Shown here in pieces: positions 1 through 5,500 of a stretch of DNA of 10,932 nt; the first letter of the stretch is position 1; each line of letters begins with the position of its first letter. The notes under the pieces are model-generated. The model was not told the DNA's origin. It ran no database searches and was given only the letters and a program-made list of their open reading frames with translations. This DNA is from Cytophagaceae bacterium (GTDB lineage Bacteria > Bacteroidota > Bacteroidia > Cytophagales > Flexibacteraceae), in contig CANHWS010000100.1 in the NCBI GenBank assembly GCA_947464365.1, positions 1 through 10,932 on the forward strand, given 5' to 3'. A program made the position numbers and the translations under genes.

Positions 1-151
1 GGTTCGTTTCTAATACATAGGTCCTGACCTGGTTATCCTTATCAAGTTGTGATGCGAGATTATGAAAGAAATTATCAACTGACTGATTACCTGTCCTGAG
101 GGTAGTGCGTGCAGCCTTATCGTGTGCTAAAAGGATGAGTGATGTCTTCAT
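1..151 (-). CDS. GNAT-type toxin of a TacAT-like module (5' part only, cut by window edge)
   Basis: This is the first 50 residues of a protein that continues beyond position 1. It reads M-K-T-S-L-I-L-L-A-H-D-K, then LRTGNQSVDNFF, a helix with LASQLDKDN, and RTYVLE. That order (a short strand, an HD, a [FL]xTG/CG turn, L/VDxFF, A-x-Q and a following R-x-Y/F-V strand) matches the N-terminus of GNAT acetyltransferase toxins such as TacT/AtaT, which block translation by acetylating aminoacyl-tRNA. The ATG at 149-151 is the only plausible start: the frame has a TAA six codons upstream and no other start codon between. The gene overlaps the antitoxin's 3' end by 35 bases, which suggests translational coupling. 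The acetyl-CoA-binding motif and catalytic Tyr lie outside the window, so activity cannot be judged. The family call rests on partial sequence plus the DUF1778 neighbour. Confidence 0.72.
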   Translation of the reverse strand, partial: MKTSLILLAHDKAARTTLRTGNQSVDNFFHNLASQLDKDNQVRTYVLETN

Positions 152-422
152 CTTGAATAGTTTTCGTTAACAACTCCCGCAACTTAGGCACCTCCTTAGG
201 CTCGGCGGTGATGATCCGGATCAGGTCGGCCACACTTTCCTCATTTTTCATCCATGCTTGATCAAACATGATTGTCTCCTTGGCTTTGGGCAACATCTGG
301 CCCAAGAAAAAGCTGCTAATATCTTGGCCCAGTGCCTTGGCTGCGCGCATGATGATGTCTTTCTCCTCTTCAGTGAGGCGGATCTCGATGCGGGCTGTCT
401 TTTTGTGTGCTAGGGTTGCCAT
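117..422 (-). CDS. DUF1778 / TacA-type ribbon-helix-helix antitoxin
   Basis: A 101-residue protein. Residues 8-16 (KTARIEIRL) form the DNA-binding beta strand, followed by two helices (TEEEKDIIMRAAKALG and ISSFFLGQMLPKAKE); this is the typical N-terminus of DUF1778 antitoxins. The region after residue 51 (IMFDQAWMKN onward) is the toxin-neutralising tail; it is somewhat longer and more acidic than usual. By family knowledge the protein dimerises, binds its own promoter and wraps around a GNAT acetyltransferase to block it. The start ATG at 420-422 gives the expected N-terminus. The toxin frame begins inside this gene and overlaps its last 35 bases. A near-palindrome 33-53 bases upstream of the start is the probable autoregulatory site. 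Confidence in the family is high; the partner is only partly visible. Confidence 0.85.
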   Translation of the reverse strand: MATLAHKKTARIEIRLTEEEKDIIMRAAKALGQDISSFFLGQMLPKAKETIMFDQAWMKNEESVADLIRIITAEPKEVPKLRELLTKTIQDEDITHPFSTR

Positions 423-450
423 ATCATTTAGAATTTATCAGTTGACGACA

Positions 451-475
451 CAAATGTACGGTAAATTGCCGTACA
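451..475 (-). promoter_or_regulatory. Candidate operator palindrome and -7 box of the toxin-antitoxin operon
   Basis: Perfect 7-bp arms TGTACGG (455-461) and CCGTACA (469-475) flank a 7-base centre whose inner bases are also mostly symmetric, giving a 21-bp near-palindrome. On the minus strand TACATTTG (458-451) matches the Bacteroidota -7 consensus TAnnTTTG and overlaps one arm. A TTTG lies 15 bases further upstream, closer than the usual roughly 19. The site is just upstream of a ribbon-helix-helix antitoxin gene, so binding there would be expected to shut off the operon. The palindrome is seen directly; its role is inferred. Confidence 0.6.
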
Positions 476-560
476 AAACAGATGGTGCCAACACAATTTC
501 CTGCCCAAACAATGGAGGGTGGTCGCATCAATCCTCAATAACCCATCTAATATGAAATCC

Positions 561-574
561 TAGTCGGCAGACTA
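561..574 (-). terminator. Weak hairpin at the end of pdxJ
   Basis: TAGTC and GACTA form a 5-bp stem with a GGCA loop (plus-strand reading). The stem includes the pdxJ stop codon and is followed on the minus strand by GGATTTCATATT, which is only mildly T-rich. The stem is short, so it may act as a weak terminator or may be chance. Confidence 0.2.
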
Positions 575-1330
575 CCGCATACCCTTTACCAACCCAGCGC
601 CAATCCTGATCTGTTGCAGGTACATATTAATTACATTCTCAAGGCCGTAATACAGTGCATCCGCAATTAGGGCATGGCCGATAGAAACCTCTAGCAAGTA
701 GGGCACGTGCTGCACGAAGTAGGCGAGGTTACGGAGGCTAAGGTCATGGCCAGCATTGAGCCCCAAACCAAGTTGATGGGCCAATTCGGCAGCCTTAGTA
801 AATGGTGCGACCGCTTCGGAAGGATCATGGGCATAATAAGCAGCATAAGGCTCGGTGTACAATTCAATCCGATCTGCCCCAACAGCTTTGGCTCCTTCGA
901 CCATTTTCGGGTCGGCATCCACAAAGATGGAAACACGTGTGCCGATTGCCTTTAGGCGTTGCACAACATCTACCAAAAAATCAAGGTGGGCAACAGTGTC
1001 CCAGCCAGCATTACTTGTCAAGACATGCGGGCCATCGGGCACCAAAGTGGCTTGCCCGGGTTTGCTGATCCGGACCATCTCGAAAAACCGCTCGTCAGGA
1101 TAACCTTCGATGTTGAACTCCGTCGTCAGCCGCGGGTATAGGTCCAGCACATCTTGGAATGTGATGTGGCGTTCGTCCGGTCGGGGATGTACCGTGATGC
1201 CCTGCGCCCCAAAAACCTCTAGGTCCAGCGCCGTTTGCAAGACGTTGGGCACGCTACCGCCACGCGCATTCCGCAGCGTAGCAATTTTGTTGATATTAAC
1301 GGATAGACGTGTCGTGGGTGTATCTGACAT
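572..1330 (-). CDS. pdxJ: Pyridoxine 5'-phosphate synthase PdxJ
   Basis: Cytoplasmic TIM-barrel enzyme that condenses 3-amino-2-oxopropyl phosphate with 1-deoxy-D-xylulose 5-phosphate to give pyridoxine 5'-phosphate, the last ring-forming step of the DXP-dependent vitamin B6 route. The 252-residue length is normal. Visible motifs in order are LSVNINKIATLRNARGG (9-25), GITVHPRPDERHI (44-56), FNIEG (72-76), ATLVPDGPHVLTSNAGWD (94-111), IELYTEPYA (155-163), GLNAGHD (190-196) and EVSIGHALIADAL (214-226). His48, Glu75 and His195 match the E. coli catalytic positions His45, Glu72 and His193. The phosphate-binding stretch reads SIGH rather than the more common NIGH. The ATG at 1328-1330 gives the expected short leader. 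The gene lies 89 bases after the esterase on the same strand and could be co-transcribed with it, but there is no functional link. Identification is firm. Confidence 0.96.
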   Translation of the reverse strand: MSDTPTTRLSVNINKIATLRNARGGSVPNVLQTALDLEVFGAQGITVHPRPDERHITFQDVLDLYPRLTTEFNIEGYPDERFFEMVRISKPGQATLVPDGPHVLTSNAGWDTVAHLDFLVDVVQRLKAIGTRVSIFVDADPKMVEGAKAVGADRIELYTEPYAAYYAHDPSEAVAPFTKAAELAHQLGLGLNAGHDLSLRNLAYFVQHVPYLLEVSIGHALIADALYYGLENVINMYLQQIRIGAGLVKGMR

Positions 1331-1419
1331 AGCAGCTGCAAGTTAAGCCAAAGGACCTTGTTGATGAAAACAAGCCATAGCCATACGTTGGTATCACCCT
1401 GACTACCGACCAACTAGGC

Positions 1420-2637
1420 CTATTGTTTGACTAATTGCCCTTGCCAGAATTTGTTACCTATCCGTAGCTGATAATGGTAAATACCAGCCCTGAGTCTGCC
1501 TAAGTCAAGTGGTTGGTCTGGCCCTGTGGGTTGATCAAGCACAAGTTGCGCCCTGGCATCATAGACTTGGCACCGAGCCAGCTGATCGAGCCCAGCAAGC
1601 TGAACCTGTCCCGATGCAGGATTGGGATATGGTCGTACCACAATTTGGCCTGATGCATCTGGCAAAGAAGTAGGGACGATGGTGCCAAAATCTCGGCATA
1701 CCATTCCGTAGAGGGCCGCAAGACTCCTGACTGCAAAGGTGTCAATGTAGGGGCTGCCAGCTTGGGGCAGGTGCATACTTTGCACATTTGTGGTGTGTAG
1801 GCTGTTCGGGATACCAAATCGGGTCAGGCGTTTGTGTACGGAGTTGCTGCCGTAGAGGATATAGCCAGGAAAGGGCAATGGTGCACTGTTATAGGGCACA
1901 GTTGGGTCGGTCAGGTTATGGATGCTCGCGACCTGCACGGCCTCAGGGCCCTTGATCCAGTTGGTGTCGCCCAACCCACCAGCGTTGGATATAATGCCAC
2001 GAATCATGTTGCTGTAGCCAGGATTGCCACTACCTGAGGACAGATTGCCCATCAGGGTTGTGTCGATGGCACTAGGAAGCTCGTTCTGCTGCAGATAGGC
2101 GCATTGTAGGCTGCAAATAGCGCCAGCCGAAAAGCCCCATAGATAGACCAAGTCTGGTCGGATGCCAAGGGTTGTGGCATTGCGACGCATATACCGCACA
2201 GCCGAAAGGGCATCCTGCTGAGCTCGAAAGACTGTCTTGTAAAGTTCGTTTGCCGAAAAGCCCGCAACACCAATGCGGTAGTCGATCGCAGCGGCTACAT
2301 AGCCTCGTTTTGCGAGCTCGGTGCAGGTCTGGGTGACGTATGACTCGAAGCGGCTGCCCGATACAAAACTGCCACCAAATAAAACCAAGACGATTGGTCG
2401 CTGGGTGGCTGTATCGCCATTGGGTCGGTAAATGATTGCCTTTAGGTCTATGAGCGTGCCATTTATAATGTTGTTGGCACCATATACCACCGTCATTGTA
2501 TCAACTAATGCAAAAGTCGAGTCCTGATATCGGCCGCCATTGCAGGACTGTGCACCTGCCACGGACCACCCTAGGCAGAGGCCTAAAGACAGAAAACTTG
2601 CCAATATGAATGTGTGGATGCGCTGATGGGTTTTCAT
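1420..2637 (-). CDS. Secreted alpha/beta-hydrolase (carboxylesterase-like) with T9SS sorting domain
   Basis: A 405-residue exported protein. Residues 1-30 are a signal peptide: a basic start, a hydrophobic core and an AGA/AQ cleavage region. The mature part is an alpha/beta-hydrolase: LVLFGGSF (84-91) supplies the oxyanion hole, WGFSAGA (167-173) is the GxSxG nucleophile elbow with Ser170, NLTDPTVPY (241-249) offers Asp244 as the acid, and His289 in SMHLP is the likely catalytic base. This resembles carboxylesterases and BD-FAE-type esterases; the substrate cannot be told from sequence. From about residue 332 the C-terminus is a type A Por/T9SS sorting domain (PYPNPASGQVQL, LRAGIYHYQLRIG, and a final LVKQ), which by family knowledge directs passage through the type IX system and is removed at the cell surface. 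The ATG at 2635-2637 starts a normal signal peptide. No convincing promoter was found upstream. Confidence 0.87.
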   Translation of the reverse strand: MKTHQRIHTFILASFLSLGLCLGWSVAGAQSCNGGRYQDSTFALVDTMTVVYGANNIINGTLIDLKAIIYRPNGDTATQRPIVLVLFGGSFVSGSRFESYVTQTCTELAKRGYVAAAIDYRIGVAGFSANELYKTVFRAQQDALSAVRYMRRNATTLGIRPDLVYLWGFSAGAICSLQCAYLQQNELPSAIDTTLMGNLSSGSGNPGYSNMIRGIISNAGGLGDTNWIKGPEAVQVASIHNLTDPTVPYNSAPLPFPGYILYGSNSVHKRLTRFGIPNSLHTTNVQSMHLPQAGSPYIDTFAVRSLAALYGMVCRDFGTIVPTSLPDASGQIVVRPYPNPASGQVQLAGLDQLARCQVYDARAQLVLDQPTGPDQPLDLGRLRAGIYHYQLRIGNKFWQGQLVKQ

Positions 2638-2985
2638 AACCTAGATTGATGTTGATTCCTGACCGTAACGATAAGATAGGTAAGCTGGCGAAATTACGAC
2701 AAACCAACCAGATCTATCCATAAGATCGGCCAAGGTCGCAAACACATTGATAGATGGCTGCTTCGTAACAAGACTTTGACCAAGTAACGCATTAAGGCAC
2801 CATGACTACCAATAGCACCCCTACAAAACGACACTGACCACCAAACTGTTGTTTGATGGCCAGTGCTATTGTCTATACTATTTCGGGATACGAATGCGTA
2901 GCCTACCTAAAATTGTGTCATCCGAATGGCACCTAAGCAGGTATTGAGGATTGACAACTGACAGATAAACGAAAGGTTGGTATGA
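2638..2985. other. Intergenic spacer between the H1-like gene and the esterase
   Basis: A 348-base stretch without a gene. It holds the leader of the esterase gene and a strong hairpin (2832-2865) that probably ends the transcript of the H1-like gene. A second pair of complementary 9-mers, CAATAGCAC (2810-2818) and GTGCTATTG (2863-2871), encloses that hairpin and shares three bases with its right arm. No TAnnTTTG box was found on the minus strand, so the esterase promoter is not located. Confidence 0.5.
2821..2865 (-). terminator. Probable transcription terminator of the H1-like gene
   Basis: Positions 2832-2846 and 2851-2865 pair over 15 positions with two mismatches around a four-base loop (TGTT in plus-strand reading). 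On the minus strand the stem is followed by GTCGTTTTGTAG, a short T-rich tract. It lies 121 bases beyond the stop codon of the 2986-3552 gene, in the right orientation for a rho-independent terminator. The T tract is imperfect. Confidence 0.5.
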
Positions 2986-3552
2986 TTAACCTTTGAGTGA
3001 ATACTCAAAACCACGGCCATTACGGACAGCATTGATGCCACCTTTTTTGGCTAGTGTGCTAGCAGTACTTGATACCATCGTCTTGAGGGCAGCAAACTCG
3101 TACGAAGTCTCGAACTTGTGAAGATGCTCGGTGATTTGATCGGCAGTCAATTTTTCGGCTTTCGAAAGAGCCCAAACGACTTTCTGATTCCAGCTTTTGG
3201 CATCAGCGTATTGGTCAACCAAAGTCACTTCCTTAGGTGGACGACCACCTTTGCCTGTTTTTGTTTCTTTAGCTGCCTTCGCAACTTTAGCAGGTTTTGC
3301 GACTGGTGCAGCTACTGCAGCAGCAACAAGGGCGCTTTTTGGTTTGCGTCCGCGCTTAGCACCTGTTGGTGCAGCTTTAGCGACGACTGGCGCAGCTTTA
3401 GCAACAGCAGGGGCAGCAGCAGGGGCGGCAGGAGCAGCAGATGCAACTGAGCCTCCTAGTGCACTGATGGCAGTGCGGATTGCTGATAGTTGACCTTGAA
3501 GCTCTGCTTCTTTTTCGGCTAGGGTAGCCAAAACATCCTGAATAGATGCCAT
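2986..3552 (-). CDS. Histone H1-like AT-hook protein with coiled coil and C-terminal winged-helix-like domain
   Basis: A 188-residue basic protein in three parts. Residues 1-32 form an amphipathic helix with coiled-coil character (VLATLAEKEAELQGQLSAI). Residues 38-107 are a low-complexity Ala/Pro/Lys/Val tail with repeated AKAAP/AKPAK units, like the tails of histone H1 and bacterial H1-like proteins, and carry two AT-hook-type cores, KRGRKPK (66-72) and GGRPPK (102-107). Residues 110-188 form a compact globular domain: a helix around WNQKVVWALSKAEKLTADQI, a second around LKTMVSSTASTLAKKGG, and a C-terminal GRGFEYSLKG hairpin, which looks like a winged helix. Seen together this suggests a nucleoid-associated or regulatory DNA-binding protein that dimerises through its N-terminus. 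No named family is assigned with certainty. It is transcribed alone, with nearly 2 kb of gene-free DNA upstream and a hairpin downstream. Confidence 0.75.
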   Translation of the reverse strand: MASIQDVLATLAEKEAELQGQLSAIRTAISALGGSVASAAPAAPAAAPAVAKAAPVVAKAAPTGAKRGRKPKSALVAAAVAAPVAKPAKVAKAAKETKTGKGGRPPKEVTLVDQYADAKSWNQKVVWALSKAEKLTADQITEHLHKFETSYEFAALKTMVSSTASTLAKKGGINAVRNGRGFEYSLKG

Positions 3553-3908
3553 AATGTGTGAGGGGTGTTTAAATTGTGGTTTTTCGGTTGCCCTATTTGA
3601 CTAAGTACTGGCTCAATGGTTTAACGATCCCTAACGTCAATCTTGACTCAATTATTACGTCCTGCTTCTACTTTCTGATCTGCCTCGTGCAAGGACGATC
3701 AGTAGCATTACGATAAAGACTGTGCCTTAACCAGACTGATTGAACCGAGGTTTGGTCTGTCTAGAAAAAGTAAAGCTTAAACAGTAATACAAGCAAGGGG
3801 GCGCCACTGTCAGCGTTGGTCATAAGCTCTGCCCTTCGGCTTCGTTGTGACTAGTTCTGGCAAGCAGTATCCACATTTTCGGACATAGATTGTAAGGGAG
3901 ACGGAAAC

Positions 3909-4043
3909 TCATAAAGTAGCGTCTAGCAAACTGAGCGATTTGTCATTTGCGATGCAATAATACAGCCAAACAATCAGATCACGAAAAGCAAATCCGAATT
4001 TAAATCCTGTTCTAACCAAATATTGTTGTCCAGACCATAAAAA
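3909..4043 (-). pseudogene. Possible coding remnant (44-codon open piece)
   Basis: Between an in-frame TAG (4044-4046) and TGA (3909-3911) lies a 44-residue stretch that reads like natural protein, with GQQYLVRTGFKFGFAF, then RDLIVWLYYCIAND and LSLLDATL. A neighbouring frame gives SFYGLDNNIWLEQ just upstream, as if joined by a frameshift. There is no start codon and no recognised family. An open stretch this long arises easily by chance, so the call is weak and rests on its residue pattern and position beside other fragments. Confidence 0.2.
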
Positions 4044-4155
4044 CTAAAGGAGTGGGCCAATCCTCAAATCTGCTTTTATCGGTTTAGTCCTATGTGCTAC
4101 CCCACAATCATGATTGCAAAACGATCCGGACTAGGCAAGGCTAACAGCAACCCAG

Positions 4156-5203
4156 TCACCATCCAAAAGCTGCTGTCAACCCACAGGGCTTAATATCAAA
4201 TTGCAAAGCATGGCCCGACTGCTGAAGTCCAATTAACGACTGATAGACGTCAGGATAGGCTTATGGTATTTGCCATAAGAACCAAACCAGAAACCTCGGG
4301 AGCCATACAGCTTCGGTACATTATCCTGCGCATCATCTAGGCCAATATTGATCCCCTAGACTATGCCTTATTCCATGGCTCGATAGATCGGATTGGATAG
4401 TGGCTCTCCATAAATATAAACTAGCCGAAACCTAAAAAACGAATTTAGGATCCATCCAGAGGGTTTTTAGGTTATTTATTCCCACGGAAATTACAAGCGT
4501 CACCTTATGGCCATTGGCATTGATGAGAGCTGTATTGTATGTCATCAGTACATGATCTGCCACTCAAGATTCGAAATATTTGCCACTGTTTTGGCCATGC
4601 CCTCAACTTGCGTTTCATTTTCAGGTGACCTTGCAACTAGGCGGTTTCAAGATGTTAGCAACTTGGCAGTACGGGCTATTTGATCAACCTGATAACGAAT
4701 GGAGCACGGCCTAATATTAGATCTTGGTTGCTCTATCTTAGGATCTATCTCAGTGCCATGTTGCCAATGCCATCGGCATCTAATGGCTGAATATCTAGAT
4801 TATTTTTGCGTTGATAGTCGATTTAATATATAAAAAATATGCAACTGGATAATCGTCACACTTTTTTTCGGTCTTTTGGGTCGGCAGAGCCAACCATCTG
4901 TTTTGGGGTTTCTGTGCGCGAACCATAGGCTTAAAGTTCTCCAAAGCTGCTGAAGCCCTAATTGGGGCCATACAAACTAGCCTATCGTCCAGATATTGAT
5001 GATTACCTTACCGCATGCGCATCACAGAGGCCTGGCTGCAAGTCTGGTTGCCTTATGCGTAGCCACTAGGTTTTGTTTGCCCTATTTGATCTATATACTT
5101 TTTGACCTTGAGGTCTGCTCTGGTCAGGATTCAACGAAGAGATATAGTTGCCCTCGTGGTTAGCGCAACCTGATTCTGCTATGTAGGCCTGATCTAAGGA
5201 CAT
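4156..5203 (-). pseudogene. Degenerate gene remnants, minus strand, family not recognised
   Basis: A series of minus-strand pieces follow each other, broken by stops and frame changes. From 5203 to 5066 a 45-codon frame starts MSLDQAYIAESGCANHEGN. From 4971 to 4795 a 58-codon frame contains ENFKPMVRAQKPQNRWLALP. From about 4757 to 4563 one frame reads IDPKIEQPRSNIRP and QVDQIARTAKLLTS, meets a single in-frame TGA (4647-4649), and continues NRLVARSPENETQVEGMAKT and ISNLEWQIMY. The next frame (4563-4432) gives TALINANGHKVTLVISVG and NNLKTLWMDPKF. A further one (4355-4236) gives INIGLDDAQDNVPKLYGSRG, FWFGSYGKYHKPILTSIS, then shifts to LIGLQQSGHALQFDIKPCG, ending at 4156. The pieces overlap or adjoin in order, as expected of a gene decaying by frameshifts and nonsense changes. 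I do not recognise the family. Individually each piece could be chance, and one plus-strand frame of 58 codons (4507-4683) competes with part of it. Confidence 0.35.
4429..4473. repeat. Inverted repeat with 10-bp arms
   Basis: AACCTAAAAA (4429-4438) is exactly complementary to TTTTTAGGTT (4464-4473), with 25 bases between. It lies inside the gene-free stretch, at a frame change in the proposed pseudogene. It could be a leftover terminator, a deletion scar or chance; the arms are AT-rich. Confidence 0.35.
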
Positions 5204-5500
5204 CAGTATTTAGGAAGCAAATGGCGTTAAATTGTTGATAATCAAATCATTGTATCGATTGATGTTAAGCAGCGATAGATGATACTAAGTTCGCAATCCA
5301 ATTGTGTAAGTCATACCATACCAATGATTATAGGTGATGATTCGTCGGCAACTAACGCACTTGCATCAACTAAATTCCTAAAGTCACCAGCGATGCCCGA
5401 GAGGCGAGTAGGGAAAAATTATAGGATAATGCAACTGAAGCTAGATACGGGTCACCCTAGGCGATACCTCTTGTTGGATATAGACTTACAATTGATGACA

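Larger units (their letters stand above)
3553..5500. other. Gene-free stretch of about 1.95 kb, probably containing decayed coding sequence
   Basis: No reading frame of gene size is intact on either strand. The base composition is visibly more AT-rich than the flanking genes. I saw no tRNA, rRNA, CRISPR repeats, tmRNA or RNase P signature, and no insertion-sequence ends. Short stretches with protein-like reading lie mainly on the minus strand (annotated separately). There is an inverted repeat with 10-bp arms at 4429-4473. The H1-like gene's promoter must lie at the left end, but no clear box was found there. Confidence 0.6.

Noticed and set aside
268..555. Plus-strand 95-codon frame opposite the antitoxin gene
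   Set aside because: It is antisense to the well-supported antitoxin and crosses its operator; no family features.
3118..3493. Two long plus-strand frames opposite the H1-like gene
   Set aside because: They mirror the Ala-rich low-complexity coding of the minus strand, which readily creates open antisense frames.
4260..4278. Inverted repeat CTTATGG/CCATAAG resembling the TA operator layout
   Set aside because: The sequence differs from the operator, it lies inside a proposed coding remnant, and 7-bp arms are not rare.
4507..4683. Plus-strand 58-codon frame starting MAIGIDESCIVCHQY
   Set aside because: It is antisense to minus-strand pieces that read more like natural protein, and it has no recognised family. 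It remains a fair competitor and lowers confidence in the pseudogene call.
3588..5089. Direct repeat of the 13-mer TTGCCCTATTTGA (3588-3600 and 5077-5089)
   Set aside because: One 13-base repeat is about what chance gives in a window of this size, and nothing links the two copies.
3553..5500. Search for CRISPR array, tRNA, tmRNA, RNase P RNA or insertion sequence
   Set aside because: No regular repeats, T-loop-like tRNA signature, conserved RNA motifs or transposase with terminal repeats could be seen by reading both strands.
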